Positions 8,094 to 16,890 of a stretch of 64,000 nucleotides of DNA are shown here, in pieces. The DNA lies in NCBI GenBank assembly GCA_905372865.1, contig CAJPQT010000013.1, positions 1 to 64,000 on the forward strand, read 5' to 3'. The notes under the pieces are model-generated. The model was given only the letters and a program-made list of their open reading frames with translations. It was not told the DNA's origin and did not search any database. Numbering within the stretch: the stretch's first letter is position 1; the number at the start of each line of letters is the position of its first letter. The translations under genes and the position numbers were made by a program. This DNA comes from an uncultured Centipeda sp. Lineage in GTDB: Bacteria; Bacillota; Negativicutes; Selenomonadales; Selenomonadaceae.

Positions 8094-9383
8094 ATGAAGG
8101 TTACGGCAGAGCATGGTGAAAACCGCGAGGTCACTCTGACGATTGAAGTTGAGCAGGCGAAGCTTGAAAAGGCAACAGACGGCGCTGCAAAGCGCATCGC
8201 GGGGCGCGTGAACATTCCCGGTTTCCGCAAGGGCAAGGCACCCCGTAAGATCGTCGAGAATTTTGTCGGCAAGGATGCGATCCTGCAGGAGGCATTCGAG
8301 AGCGTTGCCCAGAAGGCCTTCGAGGACGCTTTGACGGAGCAGGATATGGAGCCTGTCACGCGCCCCGAGATTGATATTGTTACGCTCGAAGAGGGCAAGG
8401 ATGTCGTCTTTACGGCGAAGTTCACGCAGCGCCCCGAGGTCACGCTCGGCGACTACAAGGGCCTGAAGGTGGAGAAGCCGGAGGTTACGGTGTCCGAGGA
8501 GGACATCGATCGTCAGATTGAGGGCATGCGTCAGCATCAGGGAACCCTCGTAGATGCACCGGCAGATGCCGCTGTTAAGAAGGACGATTTCATCACACTT
8601 GATTTCGAGGGCTTTGTGGACGGCGCGGCGTTCGAGGGCGGAAAGGGCGAGGACTACCCGCTCCAGATCGGTTCGGGCAGCTTCATCCCCGGCTTCGAGG
8701 ATCAGCTCATCGGTGCGAAGATCGGCGAGGAGCATGAGGTCAACGTTACGTTCCCCGAGGAGTATCACGCAGAGAACCTCAAGGGCAAACCCGCCGTGTT
8801 CAAGTGCACGGTGCGCAGCATCAAATCGCGTGAGCTGCCCGAGCTGAACGACGCGTTCGCGAAGAAGGCGAGCAAGTTCGAGACGCTCGCGGAGCTGCGT
8901 GAGGACATCCGCAAGAACCTTCAGGCGAGCGCGGAGCGTCAGGCTGAGACCGACCGCCGCACGAAGGCGATCGACATGGCGACGGAGAACTGCACGATGG
9001 AGATTCCTCCGGTCATGGTTGAGAACCGCATCACGGCGATGATTCAGGAGATGGCGATGCGTCTTGAGCAGCAGGGAATGAGTCTCGAGCAGTATCTCCA
9101 GTACGCAGGGCTTGATATGGCACGCATCCGCGACGAGTACCGTGAGACGGCGGAGAAGAATGTCCGCACGGATCTCATGCTCGAGGAGGTCGCGAAGGCA
9201 GAAGACATCAAGGTCGAGGGAAGAGATCTTGATCAGGAGGTCTACGCGATGGCACTGTCCTACGGTGCGACGCCGAAGCAGGTTCAGAAGATCATCAAGG
9301 AGCAGGGGCGTGTCAGTGATCTTGCCGCAACCGTTCTGCGCAAGAAGACGGCGCAGTTCATTGTGGACAATATCACGGCATAA
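8094..9383 (+). CDS. tig: Trigger factor
   Basis: Ribosome-bound chaperone and peptidyl-prolyl isomerase that meets nascent chains. 429 residues, normal length. ATG 8094 is chosen; CAGGAGG lies upstream and an in-frame TTG at 8082 would overlap it. The N-terminal ribosome-binding domain has the signature G-F-R-K-G-K-A-P (GRVNIPGFRKGKAPRKIV). The FKBP-type domain in the middle has DDFITLDFEGFVDG and IPGFEDQLIGAKIGE. The C-terminal chaperone arm is Glu/Gln-rich and helical. The order tig-clpP-clpX is classical. Confidence 0.97.
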   Translation: MKVTAEHGENREVTLTIEVEQAKLEKATDGAAKRIAGRVNIPGFRKGKAPRKIVENFVGKDAILQEAFESVAQKAFEDALTEQDMEPVTRPEIDIVTLEEGKDVVFTAKFTQRPEVTLGDYKGLKVEKPEVTVSEEDIDRQIEGMRQHQGTLVDAPADAAVKKDDFITLDFEGFVDGAAFEGGKGEDYPLQIGSGSFIPGFEDQLIGAKIGEEHEVNVTFPEEYHAENLKGKPAVFKCTVRSIKSRELPELNDAFAKKASKFETLAELREDIRKNLQASAERQAETDRRTKAIDMATENCTMEIPPVMVENRITAMIQEMAMRLEQQGMSLEQYLQYAGLDMARIRDEYRETAEKNVRTDLMLEEVAKAEDIKVEGRDLDQEVYAMALSYGATPKQVQKIIKEQGRVSDLAATVLRKKTAQFIVDNITA

Positions 9384-9406
9384 GACATCCCCTGTGGGGA
9401 GGAACT

Positions 9407-10018
9407 ATGAGTTATTATGTACCGATGGTGGTGGAGAACTCGAGCCGCGGGGAGCGTGCCTATGACATATACTCCCGTCTGCTCAAGGAACGCATCATCT
9501 TTCTGGGTGGCCCGATTGACGACAGCGTGGCAAACGTTGTCGTGGCGCAGCTGCTCTTCCTCGAGTCCGAGGATCCCGACAAGGATATCCACCTTTACAT
9601 CAACAGTCCGGGCGGTGTTGTGACGGCAGGACTTGCCATCTATGACACGATGCAGTACATCAAGCCCGATGTTTCGACGATCTGCATCGGGCAGGCGGCG
9701 AGCATGGGCTCCATCCTGCTGACGGCAGGTGCGGCGGGGAAACGCTACGCATTGCCGCACGCCCGCATCATGATCCATCAGCCGCTCGGCGGTGCGCAGG
9801 GACAGTCGACCGACATTCAGATTCAGGCGAAGGAGATCCTGCGTCTGCGTGAGGTCGGCAACAACATCCTCGCGCGTCATACGGGGCAGGATCCCGAGAA
9901 GATCAACGTCGATACGGAGCGCGACAATTTCATGTCGGCAGAGGAAGCCAAGGCATACGGGCTCATCGACGAGGTTGTTACCCGTCCCAAGACTGCGTCC
10001 GCAAAGGATAAAGACTGA
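9407..10018 (+). CDS. clpP: ATP-dependent Clp protease proteolytic subunit
   Basis: 203-residue serine protease that forms the tetradecameric chamber used by ClpX and other Clp ATPases. The catalytic triad is visible: Ser99 in GQAASMGS, His124 in MIHQPLGG and Asp173 in TERDNFM. The start ATG 9407 follows GGGGAGGA. It lies 23 bases after tig and 14 before clpX, so the three genes form one operon. Confidence 0.98.
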   Translation: MSYYVPMVVENSSRGERAYDIYSRLLKERIIFLGGPIDDSVANVVVAQLLFLESEDPDKDIHLYINSPGGVVTAGLAIYDTMQYIKPDVSTICIGQAASMGSILLTAGAAGKRYALPHARIMIHQPLGGAQGQSTDIQIQAKEILRLREVGNNILARHTGQDPEKINVDTERDNFMSAEEAKAYGLIDEVVTRPKTASAKDKD

Positions 10019-10032
10019 GGGGGTGTGACGCG

Positions 10033-11298
10033 ATGAAATTTGGAGAGGAAGACAAGGGGCAGCTGAAATGCTCATTCTGCGGCAAGACGCAGGAGCAGGT
10101 GCGGAAACTCGTGGCAGGGCCCGGTGTCTATATCTGTGATGAGTGCATCGAGCTCTGCAATGAGATCATCGCAGAGGAATTCAGCGATGACGCTGAAGTC
10201 GGACTCAAGGATGTTCCGAAACCGAAGGAAATTCGTCACATTCTCGATCAATATGTGATCGGCCAGGACGAGGCGAAGAAGTCTCTGTCCGTTGCGGTCT
10301 ACAACCATTACAAGCGCATCAACATGGGGCAGGGAAAGAATGAGGATGTCGAACTGAAAAAGTCCAACATTCTCATGATTGGCCCCACGGGCAGCGGCAA
10401 GACGCTGCTCGCACAGACACTTGCACGTATTCTGAACGTCCCGTTCGCGATTGCCGATGCCACCTCCCTCACGGAGGCGGGCTACGTCGGTGAGGATGTC
10501 GAGAACATCCTGCTGAAGCTGATTCAGGCAGCAGACTACGACATCGAGAAGGCGCAGCGCGGCATCATCTATATCGATGAGATCGACAAGATCGCACGCA
10601 AGTCGGAGAACCCCTCCATCACGCGCGATGTCTCGGGCGAGGGGGTTCAGCAGGCGCTGCTCAAGATCCTCGAGGGAACGATGGCATCCGTGCCGCCGCA
10701 GGGCGGACGCAAGCATCCGCAGCAGGAACTGCTGCAGATCGATACGACGAACATCCTCTTCATCTGCGGCGGTGCATTCGACGGGATTGAGGAGATCATC
10801 GAGTCGCGTCTCGGCAGAAAGCAGATGGGCTTCGGTGCGCAGGTGCGCTCAAAGAAGCGTGTCTCTGTCGGTGAGTCGCTCAGAAAGGTGATCCCCGAGG
10901 ATCTGATGAAGAACGGGCTCATTCCGGAATTCATCGGCCGACTGCCCGTTGTTGTGACGCTCAACTCGCTCGACGAGAATGCGCTCGTGCAGATCCTGAC
11001 CGAGCCGAAGAATGCACTCGTCAAGCAGTTCCAGAAGCTGTTGGAGCTCGACGGGGTACGGCTCACATTCGAGGATGAGGCACTTCACCTCATCGCGAAG
11101 GAAGCACTCACACACAAGACGGGCGCGCGTGGACTGCGCTCCATCATCGAGGGCATTATGCGCAACGTCATGTATGAGGTGCCTTCGATCCAAGGCGTGA
11201 CAGCGTGTCAGGTCACGAAGGATGTCATCGCAAACCACAGCGATCCCATCCTGACGATTGACGGTGCCGGTGCACAGAAGATGGCAGCGGCAAACTAA
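10033..11298 (+). CDS. clpX: ATP-dependent Clp protease ATPase subunit ClpX
   Basis: 421-residue AAA+ unfoldase that feeds substrates to ClpP. The N-terminal zinc-binding domain has CSFCGKTQEQV and YICDECIELC (four cysteines). Walker A is GPTGSGKTLLAQ, Walker B is IIYIDEIDKIA, and the sensor and C-terminal parts include the IGF-type ClpP-docking loop region near KQMGFGAQ. Start ATG with GAGGGGGTG upstream. An intrinsic terminator follows. Confidence 0.98.
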   Translation: MKFGEEDKGQLKCSFCGKTQEQVRKLVAGPGVYICDECIELCNEIIAEEFSDDAEVGLKDVPKPKEIRHILDQYVIGQDEAKKSLSVAVYNHYKRINMGQGKNEDVELKKSNILMIGPTGSGKTLLAQTLARILNVPFAIADATSLTEAGYVGEDVENILLKLIQAADYDIEKAQRGIIYIDEIDKIARKSENPSITRDVSGEGVQQALLKILEGTMASVPPQGGRKHPQQELLQIDTTNILFICGGAFDGIEEIIESRLGRKQMGFGAQVRSKKRVSVGESLRKVIPEDLMKNGLIPEFIGRLPVVVTLNSLDENALVQILTEPKNALVKQFQKLLELDGVRLTFEDEALHLIAKEALTHKTGARGLRSIIEGIMRNVMYEVPSIQGVTACQVTKDVIANHSDPILTIDGAGAQKMAAAN

Positions 11299-11312
11299 CA
11301 CGATACTTTACG

Positions 11313-11346
11313 AAAGGAGCTCTGCACGGCGGCGCTCCTTTTTTCA
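11313..11346 (+). terminator. Terminator after clpX
   Basis: AAAGGAGC pairs with GCTCCTTT, followed by T-run, between clpX and lon. Confidence 0.75.
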
Positions 11347-11388
11347 TTACGGGAAGGCATTCCCTTGACATAGACGGAAGGAATTACG

Positions 11389-13704
11389 ATGTCCGAGAAA
11401 GAAACACTTCCACTGCTTCCGCTGCGTGGCCTGGTGGTCTATCCGCACATGATGGTCAATCTCGACGTCGGACGGGACCGCTCGGTTGCCGCGATTGAGC
11501 GTGCGATTGCAGGTGACAACCGAATCCTCGTCGTGGCGCAGCGAGACCCAGAGCTTGACGATCCGACGGCGGACGACCTCTATGAGGTCGGGGCCGTCGC
11601 GGAGATCCGTCAGTTTCTGCGCATGCCAGAGGGTGTTCTGCGCATTCTCGTCGATGGGCAGAAGCGAGCAAGGATCCTTGACATTCGTGAGGGTGACAGC
11701 TATGCCGAGGCCGATGTACATACCGTTGACGAGCCGGAGGATGAACCGCAGACCAAGGATATGGAGGCCCTCGTCCACGGAGTTACGAGCAAGTTCGAGG
11801 AATGGGTGAAGCTCTCACATAAGATCCCCCCCGAGGCGCTCGTCTCCATCTCCATCATGGAGGATATGGGCCGCTTGGCGGATATCATTGCGAGCCATCT
11901 GAGCCTCAAGCATGAGGTGCGGCAGGAACTTCTTGCAGCCATTGACGTACGCGCACGCCTCGAACGTCTCTATCAGGCGCTTGTGCATGAACTCGACATC
12001 ATGGGCATCGAGAGCGAGATCAACCGCCGTGTTCGCAAGCAGATGGATAAGGTGCAGCGTGACTTCTACCTGCGCGAGCAGATCAAGGCAATCCGCAAGG
12101 AGCTCGGCGACGATGCGGACAAGGCAGCCGAGGTTGACCGCTATCGGGAGGCACTGGCGGCAAAGGAGTTCCCCGATGTCGTACGCGAGATCATCGAGCG
12201 TGAGATTCACCGCCTTGACATGAGCCATGCAATGAGTGCGGAGGTCGGCGTTATCCGCAACTATCTCGATACACTCATCGAGCTTCCGTGGAACGAGACG
12301 ACGGAGGAGCACGTTGATATGGCAGAGGCGCAGGCAGTGCTTGAGCGTGACCACTATGGGCTCTCGAAGATCAAGGAGCGTATCCTCGACTACCTCGCCG
12401 TGCGGCGCCTTGCCCCCGAGCAGAGCGCACCCATCCTCTGTCTTGTCGGTGCACCCGGTGTCGGCAAGACCTCGCTCGGCGCATCGATTGCGCGTGCAAT
12501 GGGGCGCAAGTTCATCCGCATCTCGCTCGGCGGCATCCGCGACGAGGCGGAGATTCGGGGACACCGCCGCACCTATGTTGGGGCGATGCCGGGGCGCATC
12601 ATCGAGGGCATCCGCCGCGCGGGGACGAAGAACCCCGTATTTTTGCTGGATGAGGTCGATAAGATCGCAATGGACTTCCACGGCGATCCGTCGGCGGCCC
12701 TCCTCGAGGTGCTCGATCCCGCGCAGAACTGCACGTTCAGCGATCACTTTATCGAGCTGCCGTTTGACCTCTCGCGCGTCTTCTGGATCGTAACGGCGAA
12801 CAATCCCGCGAAGATTCCTGCACCTCTGCGTGACCGCATGGAGATCCTGAACCTCTCAAGCTACACCGAACTCGAGAAAATCGAGATTGCACGCCGTCAT
12901 CTCCTGCCGCGCCAGCGCACGCAGAACGGACTGAAGGCGAAGGACATCCGCATCCGTGCGGGGGTCTGGCCTGAGATTATCCGCTCCTATACGCGCGAGG
13001 CGGGCGTGCGTGAACTCGAACGCGTCATCGGGCAGCTTTGCCGCAAGGCGGCGCGCCGCATTGTCGCGGATGAGAAGCCGCCCATCGCCGTGACGAAGGC
13101 GAATCTTGCGGACTTCCTTGAGCGCCCGAAGTATCATGCAGCCAAGCAGGAGAAGAAGCCGCTTGTCGGCGTAGTCACGGGGCTTGCATGGACGGAGGTC
13201 GGCGGTGATGTGCTGCGCACCGAGGTCAATATCCTGCGCGGCAAGGGCAAGCTCATCCTCACGGGACAGCTCGGAGAGGTCATGCAGGAGTCCGCGCAGG
13301 CGGCACTCTCCTACGTGCGCAGCCGTGCGGGCGTGCTCCATCTCGCCGAGGACTTTTATGAAAAGGATGACATCCACATCCACCTGCCCGAGGGCGCGAT
13401 CCCGAAGGACGGGCCATCGGCGGGCATCACCATGGCGACGGCGATGATCTCCGCACTCACGGGGCGCAAGGTGCGCTCCGATGTCGCCATGACCGGGGAG
13501 ATTACCCTGCGCGGGAATGTCCTGCCCATCGGCGGGCTCAAGGAAAAGACCCTTGCGGCCTATCGCGAGGGGGTCAAGACCATTGTTCTGCCGCAGGAGA
13601 ACGCGCGTGACATCGAGGACATCCCCGATGCAGTGCGCTCCTCCCTTGAATTCGTACCCGTCGCCCACATGGACGAGGTGCTGAAGATCGCACTGTATAA
13701 TTAG
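11389..13704 (+). CDS. lon: ATP-dependent protease Lon
   Basis: 771-residue homo-oligomeric AAA+ serine protease degrading damaged and regulatory proteins. The N-terminal LON domain begins LPLLPLRGLVVYPHM. A coiled helical region follows near residues 200-290. Walker A is GAPGVGKTSLG. The C-terminal protease domain has catalytic Ser677 in KDGPSAGIT and Lys720 in GGLKEKTLA, 43 residues apart as in characterised Lon enzymes. Start ATG after GGAAGGA. It ends 11 bases before engB, so the two are probably co-transcribed. Confidence 0.97.
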   Translation: MSEKETLPLLPLRGLVVYPHMMVNLDVGRDRSVAAIERAIAGDNRILVVAQRDPELDDPTADDLYEVGAVAEIRQFLRMPEGVLRILVDGQKRARILDIREGDSYAEADVHTVDEPEDEPQTKDMEALVHGVTSKFEEWVKLSHKIPPEALVSISIMEDMGRLADIIASHLSLKHEVRQELLAAIDVRARLERLYQALVHELDIMGIESEINRRVRKQMDKVQRDFYLREQIKAIRKELGDDADKAAEVDRYREALAAKEFPDVVREIIEREIHRLDMSHAMSAEVGVIRNYLDTLIELPWNETTEEHVDMAEAQAVLERDHYGLSKIKERILDYLAVRRLAPEQSAPILCLVGAPGVGKTSLGASIARAMGRKFIRISLGGIRDEAEIRGHRRTYVGAMPGRIIEGIRRAGTKNPVFLLDEVDKIAMDFHGDPSAALLEVLDPAQNCTFSDHFIELPFDLSRVFWIVTANNPAKIPAPLRDRMEILNLSSYTELEKIEIARRHLLPRQRTQNGLKAKDIRIRAGVWPEIIRSYTREAGVRELERVIGQLCRKAARRIVADEKPPIAVTKANLADFLERPKYHAAKQEKKPLVGVVTGLAWTEVGGDVLRTEVNILRGKGKLILTGQLGEVMQESAQAALSYVRSRAGVLHLAEDFYEKDDIHIHLPEGAIPKDGPSAGITMATAMISALTGRKVRSDVAMTGEITLRGNVLPIGGLKEKTLAAYREGVKTIVLPQENARDIEDIPDAVRSSLEFVPVAHMDEVLKIALYN

Positions 13705-13715
13705 GAGGTGCAGAC

Positions 13716-14339
13716 GTGTCTGAACCTGTCGTCATCACAAAGGCGACCTATCTTGCTTCCGCCGTGCGGCGCGACCAATACCCCGAGGAGCTGCGTCCTG
13801 CTGTTGCCTTTATCGGACGCTCGAACGTCGGCAAATCCTCGCTCATCAACTCCCTCACGCGCATCCGCCAGCTTGCGCGTGTCTCCTCGAAGCCGGGAAA
13901 GACGCAGACCATCAATTTCTATGAACTGCTTCTAAAGATCGATGGAGGAGAGGAGCGGCATTCCGTTCATCTCGTCGATCTGCCGGGCTACGGCTATGCC
14001 AAGACCTCACGCGAGAGCAGAAAGGTCTGGGCAAAGTTTATCGAGGAATACTTTTTGCACGCCGAGGAACTGCGCTTCGTCTGTCTCCTGCTCGATATTC
14101 GTCACACGCCGATGGAATCCGACCGCCGTATGTTCGACTGGCTTGTGGCGCATGATATCCCCGTGCTCGTCATCGCCACAAAGGCGGACAAGATCGGAAA
14201 GAACGCGCGCCGCACGCAGATCGCGGCGATGCAGAAGGCACTCGGCGTACCCGAGCTCACGATTCTTCCCTACGCATCTCCGAAAAATGAAGGACGCTGT
14301 GAATTACTTGACGTGATGAAGGAATATTTGGTAGAATAG
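13716..14339 (+). CDS. engB: Ribosome biogenesis GTPase YsxC/EngB
   Basis: 207-residue GTPase needed for large ribosomal subunit assembly. GTG 13716 follows AGGAGGTG. Motifs: G1 GRSNVGKSSLIN, G3 DLPGYGYA, G4 TKADKI. lon-engB adjacency is common in Firmicutes. Its last 30 bases also hold a likely promoter for the following gene pair. Confidence 0.95.
   Translation: MSEPVVITKATYLASAVRRDQYPEELRPAVAFIGRSNVGKSSLINSLTRIRQLARVSSKPGKTQTINFYELLLKIDGGEERHSVHLVDLPGYGYAKTSRESRKVWAKFIEEYFLHAEELRFVCLLLDIRHTPMESDRRMFDWLVAHDIPVLVIATKADKIGKNARRTQIAAMQKALGVPELTILPYASPKNEGRCELLDVMKEYLVE
14308..14337 (+). promoter_or_regulatory. Promoter inside the end of engB
   Basis: TTGACG at 14308 and TAGAAT at 14332, spacer 18, inside the last codons of engB. 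It would drive the siroheme decarboxylase pair with a leader of roughly 110 bases containing a hairpin ATCTGCC/GGCAGAT at 14381-14403. Confidence 0.55.
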
Positions 14340-14455
14340 GGACTGAAAGAAATGAATGCAGTTCACTTTCTGCACCAAATATCTGCCCCTGAGCAAGGCA
14401 GATGCACAATCGGCAGAAAGCTGCTGCTGTCCTGTGTATTATGGGGGATGATATC

Positions 14456-14914
14456 GTGAATTCACTCACGGATTTTGACAAGCGGCTGCTGAACATACTG
14501 CAGGGAAATCTGCCTCTGTGTTCGCGGCCGTTTTCGCGTTTGGGCGAAATGCTCGACACGACAGAGGAGCATGTGCTCCGTCGTTTGAACGAGCTGAAGC
14601 GCGAGGGCTATCTCCGCCGCATTGGAACGTTTTTCAACTCGGAGCAGCTCGGCTACCACGGTACGCTGATTGCCCTGCGCGTTGCCGAGGGCCATCTCGC
14701 AGATGTGGCACAGGCGGTTAACCGCTATGTAGGGGCGACGCACAACTATGAGCGTGAGGGCGATTACAACCTCTGGTTCACACTGCTCACACCGTCGCGT
14801 ACGGCAGAGGAGAAAATCCTCGCCGAGGTTGCGGCGCTGCCGGGCGTTGAGGGACTGATGAGCCTCAAGGCAAATCACCGCTATAAGATCAACGTGCAGT
14901 TTAAGCTTGCATAG
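14456..14914 (+). CDS. ahbA: Siroheme decarboxylase subunit, AhbA type (Lrp/AsnC fold)
   Basis: 152 residues. GTG 14456 is preferred because GGGGGA lies 8 bases upstream and the protein then begins just before the conserved DFDKRLLNILQ helix; in-frame ATGs at 14402 and 14441 lack a good binding site, and 14402 falls in a hairpin. The N-terminal half is an AsnC-type helix-turn-helix fold and the C-terminal half a ferredoxin-like domain with THNYEREGDYNLWFTL, the conserved HNYER pattern of AhbA/NirDLGH proteins. With AhbB it removes the C12 and C18 acetate carboxyls of siroheme, the first step of the siroheme-dependent heme route. It is enzyme-like rather than a classical DNA-binding regulator. 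A role as a plain Lrp regulator cannot be fully excluded. Confidence 0.8.
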   Translation: MNSLTDFDKRLLNILQGNLPLCSRPFSRLGEMLDTTEEHVLRRLNELKREGYLRRIGTFFNSEQLGYHGTLIALRVAEGHLADVAQAVNRYVGATHNYEREGDYNLWFTLLTPSRTAEEKILAEVAALPGVEGLMSLKANHRYKINVQFKLA

Positions 14915-14932
14915 CCGTGGGAAGGTATCAAT

Positions 14933-15421
14933 ATGACAGAAGAAATTGAGATCGGGGAACTCGACCGGAAGATTGTCCGCCTCTTGCAGGGGGACTTCCC
15001 TCTCGTCCCAGAGCCGTACAAGGCACTCGCCGCAGAGATCGGCATCACCGAGGAGGAGCTCCTTGCACGTATCGCCGTTCTGCGTGAGGAGAAGAAGATC
15101 CGCAAGATGGGGGCCGTTCTGCGTCATCGCGAGGTCGGATTTACCGCGAACTGTCTCTGTGTTTGGAACGTGCCCGACGAACGCGTAGATGAGGTTGCAC
15201 GCCGCATGGCGGAGCACGCACGCGTATCGCATTGCTATGACCGCAACCGTACAGATGACTGGCCGTACAACCTCTATACGATGATCCACGGCTACAGCCG
15301 CGAGGAGTGCGAGAACATCGCCGCCGAACTCGCTGCCGCCGCCGGCATTGATGACCGTCGTATGCTCTACACCAAGAGAGAGTGGAAGAAAACGTCGATG
15401 AAGTACTTTACAGAGGAATAA
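14933..15421 (+). CDS. ahbB: Siroheme decarboxylase subunit, AhbB type (Lrp/AsnC fold)
   Basis: 162 residues, starting 18 bases after ahbA with GGAAGG upstream. It has the same two-domain fold as its neighbour. The motif HCYDRNRTDDWPYNLYTMIHG matches the HCYxR...WPYNLYTM pattern of AhbB, which carries the active-site His and Arg in characterised decarboxylases. The tandem pair indicates a heterodimer. The later enzymes of the route (AhbC, AhbD) are not in the window. Confidence 0.82.
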   Translation: MTEEIEIGELDRKIVRLLQGDFPLVPEPYKALAAEIGITEEELLARIAVLREEKKIRKMGAVLRHREVGFTANCLCVWNVPDERVDEVARRMAEHARVSHCYDRNRTDDWPYNLYTMIHGYSREECENIAAELAAAAGIDDRRMLYTKREWKKTSMKYFTEE

Positions 15422-15436
15422 GCATTTTTACATGAA

Positions 15437-15474
15437 AAATCCCGAAGGACTTGTGAATCCTTCGGGATTTTCTA
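15437..15474. terminator. Bidirectional terminator between ahbB and the flavodiiron gene
   Basis: A 13-bp perfect stem AAATCCCGAAGGA / TCCTTCGGGATTT between convergent genes. Confidence 0.9.
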
Positions 15475-15481
15475 TGCTGTC

Positions 15482-16642
15482 TTACAATGCGAGAATCTGG
15501 TCGCGCAGTCCTGCAAGCTGTTCGGCAGAGGGGACGTAGAGCATACGCACCTTGTCCATGATGATTTCGCAGCCGCCTGCCTTGAGCTCGTCCTCGATCT
15601 GCTGGATGCTCTGTCCGCCCCAGCCGTAGGAGCCGAATGCGAACGCCTTGCGGCCGATCGGAGCAAGGCCCTTCATATAGCAGAGGAAGCCCGCAATCGT
15701 GGGGAGCATCTGATTGTTCAGCGTCGGTGAGCCGACGGCGAGGTAGCGGCTCGTGAGTACGTCCGTCATGATATCGGCGTGCGTGTTCTTCTGGATGTCG
15801 TAGTAGCCGACGGAGAATCCCTTGTCAATGAATGCCTCAAGAATCGTGTGTGCCATCTTTTCCGTGGAGTGCCACATGCTGTCAAAGACAATGACGGCAC
15901 GCTCCTCGGTCTCGCCGAGCGACCACTTGTTGTAGAGGTCGATGATCTCGGGGATGTGTGAACGCCAGATAATGCCATGTCCCGTAGCGATCAGTTCAAT
16001 GTCAAGCCCATGCAGTGCCTTAAGCGCCGTCTGCGCCTGTTTTCCATAGAGGAAGAGGATGTTCGCGTAGTACTTCTTTGCCTCCTCAATGACGACGGAA
16101 AGATCATTCTCATCGTCGTAGCGTTTGCCGGAGGCGAGGTGTTGACCGAACGCATCGTTCGAGAAGAGAATCTTTTCCTCGGGGCAGTATGTCACCATGC
16201 TGTCCGGCCAGTGGAGCATCGGGGTCGGAACGAATGCGAGGGTGCGTTTGCCGATGGAGAGGGTATCGCCCGCCTTGACCGTTTCATAGGGCAGTTCCCC
16301 GTAGTAGGCACGCAGTCCCTTGAGCCCGTTCGGTGCACTCGTGACGACCTTTGCATTCGGGGCCAGGGAGGAGATGAGCGGAACGCCGAACGAGTGATCC
16401 GGCTCGACGTGGTTTGAGATGATGTAGTCGATTTTCGACGGGTCAATGACGGAGGAGATGCGTGAGAGCATTTCCTCCTCGAAGCCGTGTTTCACCGTGT
16501 CAATGAGCGTGATCTTGTCATCGAGGATGAGATAGGCGTTGTAGCTGGAACCGCGCTGGGTGTCGTAGCCATGAAAACTGCGCATGGACCAGTCGATCGC
16601 TCCGACCCAGTAAATATTGTCACGAATTTTGATAGCGTTCAT
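15482..16642 (-). CDS. Flavodiiron protein (A-type flavoprotein, oxygen or NO reductase)
   Basis: 386 residues. The N-terminal metallo-beta-lactamase-like diiron domain carries H78-x-E80-x-D82-H83 (NHVEPDHSFG), then the distal His in TPMLHWPDSM and Asp in FSNDAFGQH. From about residue 250 a flavodoxin domain binds FMN (VIFDSMWHSTEKMA and GSYGWGG). There is no C-terminal rubredoxin or reductase fusion, so electrons must come from a separate rubredoxin. These soluble enzymes reduce O2 to water or NO to N2O and protect anaerobes. Start at 16642 with AAAGGAG upstream. Confidence 0.93.
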   Translation of the reverse strand: MNAIKIRDNIYWVGAIDWSMRSFHGYDTQRGSSYNAYLILDDKITLIDTVKHGFEEEMLSRISSVIDPSKIDYIISNHVEPDHSFGVPLISSLAPNAKVVTSAPNGLKGLRAYYGELPYETVKAGDTLSIGKRTLAFVPTPMLHWPDSMVTYCPEEKILFSNDAFGQHLASGKRYDDENDLSVVIEEAKKYYANILFLYGKQAQTALKALHGLDIELIATGHGIIWRSHIPEIIDLYNKWSLGETEERAVIVFDSMWHSTEKMAHTILEAFIDKGFSVGYYDIQKNTHADIMTDVLTSRYLAVGSPTLNNQMLPTIAGFLCYMKGLAPIGRKAFAFGSYGWGGQSIQQIEDELKAGGCEIIMDKVRMLYVPSAEQLAGLRDQILAL

Positions 16643-16685
16643 GAAATGCTCCTTTCAACGATAGAATCATATATACAACTTATAG

Positions 16686-16720
16686 CTTCTATCTATAAAT
16701 AAGAACTATATTTATAGAAG
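16686..16720. promoter_or_regulatory. AT-rich imperfect inverted repeat upstream of the flavodiiron gene
   Basis: The left arm CTTCTATCTATAAATA and right arm TATATTTATAGAAG form an imperfect palindrome in the promoter region between divergent genes. It could be an operator for an oxygen- or NO-responsive regulator. No direct evidence. Confidence 0.35.
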
Positions 16721-16803
16721 TATTCTAGCTTAATTCCGAACCTTTTGCAACAGGAATTTGAACGTATTTTTCCGTATAAAAGAGGCGGGATGCGGGCGAT
16801 TTC

Positions 16804-16832
16804 TTGACAGATGATTTTGCATACGATATAAT
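16804..16832 (+). promoter_or_regulatory. Consensus promoter for the exonuclease gene
   Basis: A perfect TTGACA (16804) - 17 bases - TATAAT (16827). Confidence 0.85.
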
Positions 16833-16890
16833 ATTTATAACGAAAGCCATGTAAAACTAGGAGAAAATGACTAGAAAAGGAAGGACTTTA

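Noticed and set aside
14402..14455. Longer start for the AhbA-like protein at ATG 14402
   Set aside because: The ATG lies inside a hairpin arm, lacks a good ribosome binding site, and the extra residues do not match the family; GTG 14456 has both.
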